Position numbers and translations under genes: made by a program. The notes beneath the pieces were generated by a model, which saw only the letters and a program-made list of their open reading frames with translations, had not been told where the DNA came from and ran no database searches. A stretch of 64,000 bases of DNA from Gari tellinella (lineage: Eukaryota; Mollusca; Bivalvia; Cardiida; Psammobiidae), in contig OV277867.1 in NCBI GenBank assembly GCA_922989275.2, positions 3,286,001-3,350,000 on the forward strand. Direction: 5' to 3'. Shown in pieces: positions 30,911 through 40,593 of the stretch (the stretch's first letter is position 1; each line of letters starts with the position of its first letter).

Positions 30911-30992
30911 AGGTATACATTCTCTATAGTTTATTTGACCGTTTACGCACAGTGAAAGATATGTACACGTTGTTATTGAATCTCATAGTGTT

Positions 30993-31190
30993 TAACCCTG
31001 TGCCTACTTTACGGAGTTTACAAACTATTTGAATCTAAAAAGACGCCGCGTAACGTGGCGTCTCATCTGGATCCAAACTATTTGACACTCGTCTTAAGGT
31101 TTGTTTAATTAAAACAATGCATAAATCTAAACTGAACACATTTTGCAGACGACAATGTCGAAGCAGACGTCTGTGCAGCAGAATAAGGGT
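30993..31190 (-). mobile_element. Family F-type MITE
   Basis: TTTAACCCTGTGCCTAC at the left. The h1 core at 31020-31086 is of GAATC type with centre GCCGCGTAACGTGGC. TTTGCAGACGACAATGTCGA and GAATAAGGGTTA are at the right. Confidence 0.7.
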
Positions 31191-31199
31191 TATCCAGAT

Positions 31200-31395
31200 G
31201 TTCCAGCTAAACATGTAAGCGAGAGTAATCTGAACCAATCTAACATTTTCTCACTCATTTCAGCACCGAATGCTATGGTGTTACTACTGAATAAACCGTC
31301 TATTCGAGACACTTTTAATGAGTATGACACCATTGGGTTTAAAAGCAGAAATAAAGATTTAAGTTTTCGAAATACTTCCGTTATCTGGAGCCCTG
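31200..31395 (-). mobile_element. Family G MITE, one end decayed
   Basis: The right end TTATCTGGAGCCCTG is intact. The left end is TTCCAGCTAAACATG then GAGTAATCTGAACCAATCTA. The palindrome is TGGTGTTACTACTGAATAAA...TTTTAATGAGTATGACACCA with GTCTATTCGAGACA at the centre. Confidence 0.75.
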
Positions 31396-31810
31396 TATTT
31401 ACAGAGTTGTCCTTCTTTCCATTCACAAGGGAGGCTTTTTAATTGGTGCTAGCACAAAAATATTATAAATAAAATTTAAAAAGCGAATTGCTTAGATAAA
31501 ACCGGTTTTTGTGAAAGAATCACGTCCCACCTAGTTCAAATGGGACCCCAAACAACCGTTTTATGCAGGTTTCTCAAAAGCACAATGCGGCTTTAATGAC
31601 ATTTTGTCGGTGCCATGTCTTTAATAAAGTGTAGGTCATACTGGATTATAGGTCATGTCCGGTTATAAAACATGTCAGCAGGTAAAATCGCAGAAAAGGC
31701 ATTTTGCTACTCAAGATGCTATATTGTTAGCCCAATCTTCTGAAAACTTGCTTATAATGGTACTCTTGACAAAAGCTAAGCTTTGTGTGAATCAGAGTTA
31801 CATAAGGTTA

Positions 31811-32056
31811 CAGTGGAGAAAACGTTATTCTTTCCCAATAAACGCGTTTACGCTAAAACTATTATTTCCAATGCAAACAGTTTGGAGCCAGATCAGACGC
31901 CGGGTAACCCGGCTTCTGATCAGGCTCCAAAATATTTGCCACTTAGATAAAGATGAATTATCAGAATTGTCAAAAAGTTGTTCTTTTCTACGTTTTAGTG
32001 TTTTGCGATTGCGTACGTTTGCGTTTAAACGGGAAAGAATAACGTTTTCTCCACTG
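31811..32056 (+). mobile_element. Family A MITE, complete
   Basis: TA|CAGTGGAGAAAACGTTATTC to ACGTTTTCTCCACTG|TA; h1 core 31876-31940 with one mismatch arm (CCGGCTTCTGATCAGG). Confidence 0.9.
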
Positions 32057-32479
32057 TAAAACACAGGTCAGTAGGTCAATACATAGAAAAGCCTCTAAAC
32101 ACTGAAGGAGCCACACTTTTATAAGCTATAATTTCATAAAACTTGCTCAGAATGATTACTATAACACAATAAAGACAATTATGTAATATGGATTACTGGG
32201 GACTAAGATGTGGGTCAGTAGATCAAAACATAGGACAAGCTTCAAAGTACTCTAGGGCCCACATAAAAAGTAATATACCAAGTTATCGGCTACTTTCAGT
32301 CCGAATGACCGCTCAGCCGACTGACATTTACTCCCCTGATTATTGAGCCCTCTTGCCTACAATATTTAGCACTGCTAACATATGGCGCGTAGGCAGCCGC
32401 AGTACCGGCTCAGATCCTTCACATATACCCGTTTTAACCCCTTAGTAGAGAGGAGCAATTCGCGGTACATATCTTGCTC

Positions 32480-32590
32480 AAGAACATTCCTGTACATCAT
32501 CGGGGATTCGGAAAATATCCCCTAGTCAGGCTGCTGGTCCAGCGGGGGATCGAACTTAGGACCCCTGGACAACTACCATCGTTTGCTCTC
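32480..32590 (-). mobile_element. Possible tRNA-derived SINE head (relic)
   Basis: Reading the minus strand, GGTAGTTGTCCAGGGGTCCT then AAGTTCGATCCCC gives a good polymerase III box B (GTTCGATCC) at a tRNA-like distance, but box A is not clear. A weak call. Confidence 0.3.
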
Positions 32591-32749
32591 ATTTCATGAA
32601 ACTACTTCAGGTTGATTCAGGTAAATTATGAATATGAGTTATGTCTGAATAAACCATAGGTCAGTACATGTAGCTCAAATTTTAAACAAGGCTTCTGAAC
32701 AATTTAAAGGCCATATTTGAGCCATAATTTTACCAAACGGGCATGAGTC

Positions 32750-32955
32750 TTTATCCTTTAACCTGCCATGGCGTCGACCTATTTACAACAATTATCGTCT
32801 TCTTTTACTTCTAAAGTTAAAGCATTTTGTCTTTAGAAATATTGAAATGAATGTGAAACAGTTTGGATCCTGATGATATGCCACGTTACGCGGCGTTTGA
32901 TCAGGATCCAAACTGTTTGCAACTAACAAGAAGTGTACTACTGAACGGGTTAAAA
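32750..32955 (+). mobile_element. Family F MITE (unit-2 counterpart of 22186)
   Basis: TTTAACCTGCCATGGCG to ACTGAACGGGTTAAAA. Core 32858-32922: GTTTGGATCCTGATGATATG with GTTTGATCAGGATCCAAAC. Confidence 0.8.
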
Positions 32956-33354
32956 TGACCTTTTATAAGGCTATGCAGCTGTCGTCTTCTACATTGAAGT
33001 ACAGAGTTTGTAACAACTGTTATGTTTGTTTGTGAAATCTCTTTTCGATAAATTCATCAGAGTGTCTATGTGTTGAACATAGAATAACAGCAGCGTTATC
33101 CTCCCTTTGACCGGATGTTTGCCATCATCAAATGAACTCGACGTCATACGGCGTCTGATCAGGGTCCTAAACTGTCTGTTTGGTACTTGTATCGATATCT
33201 CGTTAGTTGTCTGACAAAAATGATTTACATGCTTGCAAATACAATATTTGCTCCTTAAAATTTCGAATCATCAATGTTTCTTTTTAAACAAATATCCCCT
33301 GTCATTTAAACAATTTCATGTCTATTAACCCAGTTATACCTGGCGCCCCATAAC

Positions 33355-33436
33355 AGGAATTCAACCAAACAGTGTAAACTCTGATCAGACGCCGCATTAT
33401 GCGGAGTCTGATCAGAGTCTACACCGTTTGCAGATA
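33355..33436. repeat. h1-type hairpin with extensively matched arm changes
   Basis: ACAGTGTAAACTCTGATCAG and CTGATCAGAGTCTACACCGT pair across GACGCCGCATTATGCGGAGT. The usual GTTTGGATCC is replaced in both arms by the GTGTARACTC type. Confidence 0.8.
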
Positions 33437-33713
33437 TGAATTTCAAATTAAAACAAACGAACAACGATAAAATTGGACTAATCTAAAATTTAAGTATAGA
33501 ATAATCCACTTAGCGCAAATGGGTTTACAAATGTTGACATTTTACCATGATGGGAATTCATTTATATCACTTGACTGACAAAATATGAGAGACTTTTCGG
33601 TGAGAAAGAAATATGAGCTCAAAGACAGGTGGTTGCCTAATTTACACGAAGCCAAGTCTGATAATTTTTTGTCTTTTCTTCAGCTTAAATATCATTTGTC
33701 TCTTAAGCATAGT

Positions 33714-33870
33714 ACAGTGGAGAAAACGTTAGAAACGTAGAAAAGTACAACTTTTGGACAATTCTGATAATTCATGTTGATCTAAGTGGCAAACAGTTGA
33801 GGCCTGATTACGTACGACGTTATTCTTTCCCATTACTTGTATTTGACGACAAAGCAGTGAAATAAAACGT
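33714..33870 (+). mobile_element. Rearranged family A/F fragment
   Basis: TA|CAGTGGAGAAAACGTT jumps directly to GAAACGTAGAAAAGTACAAC, which belongs to the far half in reverse. A truncated h1 (GCAAACAGTTGAGGCCTGAT) then leads into ACGTTATTCTTTCCCATTAC. It looks like an internally deleted and inverted A copy. Confidence 0.6.
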
Positions 33871-33939
33871 AATGGCAGCGAAGGGGTTTGTATTAGTTTT
33901 ATTTCAATTCATCAAAGATTTATATTAACTTACATTGTC

Positions 33940-34216
33940 TCGGAAAAATACCCGATACAGGCATTCCATCAACAACGGGACGTTACTTGCCGTCATCTCA
34001 AGGGATACGAGTTCGCACCTTGATGGGCCTAGAGGGACATAAACCTTCTTGGCTACAATAACAACAACAACAACATCCGATATCGCTGTTATATACAGTT
34101 TTGCTTGGTCTGCATTGTCTGTAATTCATCAGGCAATTATAAGTACAATGTATATAAAGTGTCTCATAGTCCGCTAGACGATCATGTATAAAAGCTTGAC
34201 AGTATATGATATTTAA
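33940..34216. other. Duplicated spacer, counterpart of 24420-24910
   Basis: AATACCCGATACAGGC, CGGGACGTTACTTGCCGTC and GTCCGCTAGACGATCATGTA match unit 1. An (AAC)5 run lies at 34057-34076. No gene seen. Confidence 0.6.
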
Positions 34217-34388
34217 GAAATAACAAATTCGTAGGTGTTCATTACCGTGCATTAGATCGCAGTTAGGAGTTGAGATGTGGAGTCATTAGATCACGAGGCC
34301 TTTAGGCCGAGTGATCTAATTACCAACATCTTAACGACTAACTGCGATCTAATGCACGGTAATGAAAACCTACGAATTTGTTATTTTA
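34217..34388. repeat. 172-bp near-perfect inverted repeat
   Basis: AAATAACAAATTCGTAGGT pairs with ACCTACGAATTTGTTATTT. The arms continue inward through CGTGCATTAGATCGCAGTTA to the centre CACGAGGCCTTTAGGCCGAG. It interrupts the duplicated spacer and is absent from unit 1, so it is probably a hairpin MITE that inserted after duplication. Confidence 0.85.
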
Positions 34389-34738
34389 ATTCTAACGTGA
34401 CTTTTATTATAAAAATACTATTTATGTATTACGCGTATGGGGCAAATGGAACAGCGGATGGAAACGCCGCGCGTGTATTTCATTATCGCGGCGTTATATA
34501 TGTTTCTCGCTATTCTTTGTCTTTATTACATAGCTTTTCGAGACGTGTTAGAATTAAGACTTAACAAATTTTTATTCTAACGCGACTTTAATTGTAAAAT
34601 TACTTTTTATGTATTACGCGTATGGGCAAATGGAACAGCGGATGGAAACGCCGCGCGTGCAGTTCATTATCGCGACGTAATATACGTTTCTCAGTATTCT
34701 TTGTCTATATGCCGTAGGTTTCGAGTCGTGTTAGAATT
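34388..34738 (+). mobile_element. Two tandem ~168-bp elements with ATTCTAACGYGAC ends
   Basis: 34388-34555 and 34574-34738 each start ATTCTAACG and end GTGTTAGAATT. They share TATTTATGTATTACGCGTATGG-type sequence, AATGGAACAGCGGATGGAAA and CGCCGCGCGTG. Short terminal inverted repeats and tandem arrangement; no ORF. Confidence 0.8.
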
Positions 34739-34743
34739 GTAAC

Positions 34744-34975
34744 TACAATAGAACCTCTCCATTACGACCACTAAAAAAAGCTAATTGTCTGTATAAATTA
34801 CAGGTGACAGCTTAAAGCAATGTGACAGGTGACAGCTTAAAGCAATGTGAAAGTGAAACAGAAAGCTCCTGTAGGAGCTTTCTGTTTCACTTTCACATTG
34901 CTTTAAGCAGTCACATGTCTTAACGACTAATATTTGACACAATTTAGTGGTCGTAATAGAGAGTTTTTTTACTGT
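34744..34975 (+). mobile_element. Family E MITE (pogo-like ends, h2-like core)
   Basis: ACAATAGAACCTCTCCATTA to GGTCGTAATAGAGAG...ACTG|TA. The hairpin arms AGTGAAACAGAAAGCTCC and GGAGCTTTCTGTTTCACT lie inside CTTAAAGCAATGTGA. A 27-bp direct repeat (CAGGTGACAGCTTAAAGCAA start) precedes the core. Confidence 0.85.
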
Positions 34976-35392
34976 ATTTATGTAACTTTTATATGTAACA
35001 CTATATTAAACTGTGAAACTGGGAACATATGTTCTTGAAAGAGCAAAGGCTTAAAGCGTTTAACAATACTGAGTTACTTCAGGTATTGCTGTAGTCGCTG
35101 AACCGTTTCGTGTTCAGTCGAGTACTACGATATTCTATTTATAACAATCTACTCTTTTGTCAGGTACAAAATTGTTAGACAGCTCTATGTACAATTGTAC
35201 ACACAAGTTGGCGATTTTCATTATCGGAAACAGGAAGGGCTAAACTAGGACATTTACTGTTTTAGTTTACCAGATAAACGTTTTGAAAATATACGAATAT
35301 CATCCAGGGTATTTGGGGTAAGCATTTGTTATGCGTTTTCACTGCAATTATGACATGGTAACCCTTATCATTCTAACTGCCACTCGGTTTAC
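34976..35392. other. Duplicated spacer, counterpart of 24940-25340
   Basis: GTGAAACTGGGAACATAT, TTCTTGAAAGAGCAAA and CCATCCAGGGTATTTGGGG-type blocks match unit 1 closely. No gene. Confidence 0.6.
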
Positions 35393-35755
35393 ATTTGGAA
35401 ACAGAACAGAATGGATCAAGATCAGACGCCGCGTAACGCGGCGTCTGATCTGGATCCAAACTGTTTGTTACTGATATTAATTTTTTTTCGGTATAAAACA
35501 CAGTTAAATATAAAAAATAGTTGTGATTTTTTTCGCAGACGATATATTTAAAGCAGACGAAAAAATTAGCATAATAAGTGTAAACACATCTAATTCAGCC
35601 ATGTCATAATAACGTCGATTTGATTTGATAGAAATTGAAAATGCTATGTGATTTTTACTGAACATATATTGACATGATTGTTAAACAGTTTGGATCCTTA
35701 TCAGACATTGTGTTACGCACCGTCTGATCAGGGTCAAAACTGTTTGCAAATGTAA
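35393..35755. mobile_element. Two h1-core elements (unit-2 counterparts of 25310-25690)
   Basis: Hairpin 35403-35465: ATGGATCAAGATCAGACGCC with GGCGTCTGATCTGGATCC. Hairpin 35684-35750: CAGTTTGGATCCTTATCAG with CTGATCAGGGTCAAAACTG. Family F subterminal GCAGACGATATATTTAAAGC lies between. Confidence 0.75.
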
Positions 35756-35766
35756 GTATTGTATGT

Positions 35767-35871
35767 ATATGTAATATTATCATACATTTAAACTGATTAT
35801 GACTTTACTCTCACCGCCAAGATGAGAGTAAAGTCATAACAAGTGTAAGTGTATGATAACATTACATATAC
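35767..35871. repeat. 48-bp arm inverted duplication, unit 2 only
   Basis: TATATGTAATATTATCATAC...GACTTTACTCTCA pairs with TGAGAGTAAAGTCATAAC...GATAACATTACATATA with about five mismatches. Unit 1 (25685-25735) has only the second arm (AAATCATAACCAGTGTGTAT, then ATGATCACATTACATG). Confidence 0.8.
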
Positions 35872-36462
35872 ATAAACGGCGTTATTCTTTCCCAATACCC
35901 GTATTTGACGTCATGGCAGTAAAATAAAACGTAATGGCAGCGAAGGGGTTAATATTGGTTTTATTTCAAATCATGTAAACTGTCCATTTGATTAAGTTGA
36001 TATAAACACCTTTGTTTTATTTAATTTAACTTCGTTTATTTTCAAAGAGACACCTTGTTTATTTTGGTTATAGAATTGGCATATGATGTATATATCTTAG
36101 AATGTCTAAATGAAAGTTGTAAATTGTTGAATTTAAGTTCTAACGTGCATTGTTCATGTTACAATTTTAATAATCTGATATACTTATTATTATTATACCC
36201 GATTTATATAGCGCTCTTTTCACACAGGAGTTGTGCGTTCAAAAGCGCTTCACATGAAATTATATAAATGTACCTACAAAGCGAGAAAGACAAATAACTA
36301 CATTCACAATAAAAATGATACAATATTGAGATGCATGGAAACATGGAATTTCTTCCAATATTATTACCAAGATTATAAAATTGTTATAGTAAGTTTGTAA
36401 GATCATTTTTAAAATGAGTCAAATAATTAAAAGATCAATGGCATGATTAAAAACAGAGTGGT
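35872..36462. other. Duplicated AT-rich spacer
   Basis: Begins with a family A/F-like remnant (GGCGTTATTCTTTCCCAATA, CAGTAAAATAAAACGTAATG), then matches 26100-26340. After about 36190 the unit-1 match stops. A 36185-36300 stretch (ATATAGCGCTCTTTTCACAC, AAGCGCTTCACATGA) resembles the head of another dispersed repeat. Confidence 0.5.
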
Positions 36463-36938
36463 GTTTTGTTTGTTTGTTTGTTTGTTTCAGTGTAGAGCCG
36501 GAGAGTAGTTCACAAGTCGTAAAACGAATGTTTAAAACAATACTCTCCGTGTTGTTTGGTTGAATTTGTTTGTTTGTTTCAGTGTAGAGCCGGAGAGTAG
36601 TTCACAAGTCGTAAAACGAATGTTTAAAACAATACTCTCCATGTTGTTTGGTTGAATTTGTTTGTTTGTTTGTTTGTTTCAGTGTAGAGCCGGAGAGTAG
36701 TTCACAAGTCGTAAAACGAATGTTTAAAACAATACTCTCCGTGTTGTTTGGTTGAATTTGTTTGTTTGTTTCAGTGTAGAGCCGGAGAGCAGTTCACAAG
36801 TCGTAAAACGAATGTTTAAAACAATACTCTCCGTGTTGTTTGGTTGAATTTGTTTGTTTGTTTCAGTGTAGAGCCGGAGAGCAGTTCACAAGTCGTAAAA
36901 CGAATGTTTAAAACAATACTCTCCGTGTTGTTTGGTTA
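36463..36938. repeat. 92-bp tandem repeat, five copies, with internal stem
   Basis: CAGTGTAGAGCCGGAGAG starts copies at 36488, 36580, 36680, 36772 and 36864 (spacing 92, 100, 92, 92). The 100-bp interval is explained by two extra GTTT units. Each copy contains GGAGAGTA (or GGAGAGCA) and TACTCTCC 41 bp apart, able to pair, then a (GTTT)n run. The copies are nearly identical. Confidence 0.95.
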
Positions 36939-37414
36939 TGTATTGTACAATCCATGGCCGTGGTACACCCTTAGTTCATAAACATAAAGCTGTCCAAGAA
37001 TTACACCATAGACCCCTAGCCAAATGGTTTCAAAGCGATTGGGCAATCCCTACCAGCAAGATCTACCAGACAGGCACACGGTCAATGGTACAACTTACAT
37101 GGCGTATAGTTATAGTCTCTAACAGTTCTTACATTAATAGATCTAGTGTGGCTTAATGTGAATGTGTGAGACTAAATAATAAAGAATGAATTTATACTAT
37201 CTGTTGCAAAGTCGCCTTTTGGCACCGTGGCCTTGTAAGGGGTAATTTGACCATGTTAGATACAGTCACAAGACAACATGTTCTTCTGTAACCACTTAAA
37301 TGCAGATAACTTGCACTTAATATAGACCGTTTTTGTTAACCTGGTTGGGCGGAGTTTCGATGCGGACCTTTGCAGTTCAACTGTTTGGGCAGCAGCACGC
37401 TCTTTTATTATCGG
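36939..37414. other. Unassigned; resumes unit-1 homology near 37129
   Basis: 37129-37330 matches 26370-26470 and 27560-27600 of unit 1. A 74-codon frame at 36932-37156 begins in the tandem repeat and has no recognisable motif. Confidence 0.45.
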
Positions 37415-37656
37415 AATTTATCGTTGGTGTCTGCTGGTTTTCTCTGAAAAGTACATAGAAGTGGATATTTTGACAGAATGAATATAATGAAAAATGACAA
37501 ACAGTTTGAATCCAGATCACGCGGCGTCTGATCTGGATTCAAGCTGTTTGCAAGTGTAAAACAAGTCTTAATTTTCTCTCCCTATAACAACTCCTTCCGA
37601 ACAACACACGGAATCTATGTCTCCCGTTTGGTGTTTTTGTAGAGAGGGAGCACTGT
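37415..37656 (-). mobile_element. Family B MITE, left end missing
   Basis: h1 core 37499-37553 with a deletion in one arm (GAATCCAGATCACGCGGCGT), CTCCCTATAACAACTCCTTC, and GTAGAGAGGGAGCACTG|TA. Confidence 0.75.
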
Positions 37657-37928
37657 ACACCCTTTAACACATGGATATGGCTGCACGCCCATATGGTTCT
37701 TCATGTTGAAAGTATCGGAACTATTCAATACGGAACTTTACCTGTCACCCCTAAAAGCAAATGCGAATTTGTTTATCTTTGCCATAGGTTAGCTCCGCCC
37801 TGCCAGGTGAAAAAGATCCGACCTATACATACATTGTAGAATCTTTATTTACATCTCATCATTGCACATTCAATATACAAAGAAACATGTATGTGGTATC
37901 ATAATACGGATTATTCAAATGCAGGTTT
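37657..37928. other. Spacer with a reversed LINE 3' end (37843-37890)
   Basis: AGAATCTTTATTTACATCTC, ATCATTGCACATTCAATATA is the reverse complement of the LINE 3' end at 16280-16313, so a short minus-strand LINE tail fragment lies here. The rest is unassigned. Confidence 0.55.
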
Positions 37929-38433
37929 CTACGACAGACCGGTGGTGACTTCCGCCTTTTGACTTCAAACATCAAGCTTCAGAGTGCATACTTCAAACTT
38001 CAGACTTCTAATTTCATACCTATGACTGCAGACTTCTTACCTCCTACTAGATCTGTAAAAATACTCAGAAAACAGTGCAGAGTCTGATGATTTAAAGCTC
38101 CTAGTTCTAGAGAACAAAACAAAACAACCTAAATAATTTGTTTTCCTAGCTTGCACCGTATATGTAAACCCTTTCTTTTACAGTCCTTCTTTTTAAAAGC
38201 CTTTTTACTCTTGTTTATATTATACTTGTGTTTGTCGGAAAAAAGCTGTTACAATAATGTTTCTGTTATATTGTATCCGACGTTAAATAAATATTCTCGT
38301 ATCTTGTATCCTGTCTCTTGTAACTTCAGACTATAAATTTAAGACTTCAAACATCAACATAGTTTCTTTGTCACGTGTTTTGACGTAATCGGCTTAAACA
38401 TAGGCAAACGGGTAGCATATGACCACCATCGTA

Positions 38434-38641
38434 TTAACCCTTATCCTGCGGCAATATCGTCTGCTTCGAAATTGTCGTCTTTGTTAAATCTAGATTTGTA
38501 CATTTTTTCAAGTAAGGAAATCTAAAGACGAGTGTCAAACAGTTTGGATCCAGATCAGACGCCGCGTTACGCGGCGTCTGATCTGGATCCAAACTGTTTG
38601 CGAAAATCAGTAAAGTCGCGACCAGCAGGCAAAGAAAAACG
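38434..38641 (-). mobile_element. Family F-type MITE, near-perfect h1 core, nested
   Basis: TTAACCCTTATCCTGCGG to GCGACCAGCAGGCAAAG. The h1 core at 38538-38602 is fully paired (GTTTGGATCCAGATCAGACG and inverse). Almost the same element is at 40594-40806. Confidence 0.85.
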
Positions 38642-38664
38642 GTTGTTTTATCCAGATTAGATGA

Positions 38665-38956
38665 TCCGCTATTGCTTTAAATGGATTTGATTTGATTTGT
38701 TTTGATTTTACGTCGCTTTCAACAGTATTTCAGTAATATCGCGACGTCCAGCTAATTACAGGTGGAGGAAGACCCCAGAAGCCCTTTATGCATGTTTCAG
38801 GCACAAATCGGCAACTGGGTAGAACCACCGACCTTCCGCAAGCCAGCTGGAAGGCTTCCCCACATGAACGACCCTACTGGGATTCGAACTCACAGCGGTG
38901 AGGAGCTTAGTGATGTAAGTCACTGTGACTATACCACTAGGCCACGGAGGCCCCCT
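38665..38956 (-). mobile_element. tRNA-derived SINE
   Basis: On the minus strand the head reads GGGGGCCTCCGTGGCCTAGT then GGTATAGTCAC, with box A TGGCCTAGTGG. About 50 bases later comes box B, GAGTTCGAATCCCAG. The body contains CTTCCAGCTGGCTTGCGGAA. It ends near 38670 with GAAAGCGACGTAAAATCAAA and an AAATC-rich tail. The head, body and short repeat tail are the normal order of a polymerase III SINE, and the body and tail resemble widespread molluscan SINEs (from memory). Confidence 0.85.
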
Positions 38957-39150
38957 GCTTTAAATGGAATGATCGCCTGCTTTAAAATTATCGTTTGGAT
39001 TAAACATGTTTCACTTTAAATATTTACATGCATTACACAAACAAACATACTGTGTAGAACTGAAACAGTAGTGTTGTTTGCTGGGATTCGAACATAAACC
39101 CTTAATTTATGTATTATAATATTATTCTAATATACTGTCCAAGTAACACA

Positions 39151-39223
39151 GTTACAAAAAGTTTGAGTCCATTCAGATGCCGGGTTACCCGGCGTCTGAT
39201 CTGGATCTAAACTCTTTTAAATG
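39151..39223. repeat. h1 hairpin (GGGTTACCCGG centre)
   Basis: AAAAAGTTTGAGTCCATTCA pairs loosely with CTGATCTGGATCTAAACTCT around GCCGGGTTACCCGGC. No MITE ends seen. Confidence 0.7.
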
Positions 39224-39662
39224 CTAGCACTGTAAGAGTTAAAACCATACCAGTTTACAACAGCTGTACATCATGGGAGGAAATTCCCTTCGTGTGCTTA
39301 GACACTCTAAATATAAGTATATCTCATCACGTCATTTATGTAGAAACTGTGAACTTTGAAGTTTGAAGTCTGAAGTTTAAAGTCTGAAGTCAGAAGACTG
39401 AATTCTAAAGTCTTTAGTTTGAAGTGTGAAGTTTAAACTATGAATGCTGTATAAGAGATAAATAGCAAAGAATTAGGAAGTTTGAAGGCTGAAGTATGTA
39501 GATGGAAATGTCACCATCGGTCTGTCGTAGATTGCTCATATACTAGTTCTGAATTAAACGAATTCAGCTCTCTTTAGCAAGAATCGTGCATTTTCAATGA
39601 AATGCAATGGAACCCATGCTTACCTAATATGTTTGCTACTGTGAGTAAATACGTATTTAGTA

Positions 39663-39908
39663 CAGTGGAGAATCTGTTATTCTTTCCCAATAAACGCGTT
39701 TACGCTAAAACTATTATTTCCAGTGCAAACAGTTTGGAGCCAGATCAGACGCCGGGTAACCCGGCGTCTGATCAGGTTCCAAACTGTTTGCCACCATGAT
39801 AAACATGAAATATCAGAATTGTCCAAAAGTTGTTCTTTTCTACGTTTTAGTGCTTTGCGTTTGCGTACGGTTGCCTTTAAACGGGAAAGAATAACAGATT
39901 CTCCACTG
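39663..39908 (+). mobile_element. Family A MITE, complete
   Basis: TA|CAGTGGAGAATCTGTTATTC to AGATTCTCCACTG|TA; h1 core 39726-39792. Confidence 0.9.
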
Positions 39909-39925
39909 TAAGTAAATAAGAAAGT

Positions 39926-40257
39926 ACATTGCTCCCTCTCTACAACGACACCCTATGAGAGACAAAGTGTGTGTGCGTTGTTCGGATGGAATCGGTAATT
40001 CGGGGGAAATTGACTTACATTTGCAAACGCGGCGTCTGATCTGGATTCAAGCTGTTTGTCTCTCGTCATTATATTTCTTCTATCAAATTGTCCTCTTATA
40101 TTTAACTTTGAGAAAAAACAGCAGACGACAAATTTAAACAAACGGTATTGCAGCAGTACAAACGTTAGATATAATTGTCCTATATTTGGAGCTGCAGCGA
40201 AGATCGTTGTTAGGAGGAGTCGTTGTTGGGAGGGTCTTTGATGAGAGGGGGCGCTGT
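39926..40257 (+). mobile_element. Family B MITE, part of core deleted, 17 bp from an A copy
   Basis: ACATTGCTCCCTCTCTACAA to GAGAGGGGGCGCTG|TA. One half of the h1 core is deleted (TTTGCAAACGCGGCGTCTGA goes straight to the second arm). Confidence 0.8.
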
Positions 40258-40334
40258 AAATGATTAATGCATATATTCTATATAAGTAGACACTAACAAA
40301 GACTATAGACTTTGATCAGACGCGTAGTTGATCT

Positions 40335-40566
40335 GGGGCCCGTTTCATTAAATTTTGTGCGACACAAACGGTCGTAAGTTTAAAATTTAAAATACAATTA
40401 ATTTCTATCTAATCCTGTCTTGTTACATATCTTTGAAATTGTCTTTTCAGGATAATTCCTAAGAGATGTCACAAGACAAGATTAGATGGAGAAAAAATAG
40501 TAATTGAGACTTTTATAATCTGACTTACGACAGCATTTGTCGTACGAAGTTTTATGAAACGGATCC
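40335..40566 (+). mobile_element. Family H MITE
   Basis: GGGGCCCGTTTCATTAAAT to TTTTATGAAACGGATCC. Subterminal GTGCGACACAAACGGTCG and CGACAGCATTTGTCGTACGA; arms with AATCCTGTCTTGTTACAT; centre AATTGTCTTTTCAGGATAAT. Confidence 0.85.
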
Positions 40567-40593
40567 TACTGTGTGAACACGTACTGCAGTGTC

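Larger units (their letters stand above)
31600..32720. repeat. Degenerate AGGTCA-type tandem repeat with nested MITE
   Basis: Diverged units with TAGGTCAT / AGTAGGTCAA / AGTAGATCAA, ACATAG.A.AAG.CTTC, and TTTCATAAAACTTGCTCAGA alternate from 31620 to about 32280 and again at 32590-32720. They are broken by a family A MITE at 31811-32056. Confidence 0.6.
37929..39530. mobile_element. 1.6-kb composite element with CTACGACAGACC ends
   Basis: CTACGACAGACCGGTGGTGAC at the left, its inverted copy GTCACCATCGGTCTGTCGTAG at the right. Next to each end is a degenerate minisatellite on opposite strands: ACTTCAAAC/AGACTTC at 37958-38045 and 38325-38350, GAAGTTTGAAGTCTGAAGT at 39358-39500. Between lie a family F MITE, a tRNA-SINE and an h1 hairpin. 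No transposase frame. Confidence 0.8.

Noticed and set aside
37958..38350. AAGTCTGAAGT-type minisatellite as a possible repeat protein
   Set aside because: Degenerate period, no long frame, mirrored at both ends of a transposable element.
39070..39110. GGGATTCGAACATAAACCC, resembling a reversed box B
   Set aside because: No box A or SINE body around it.
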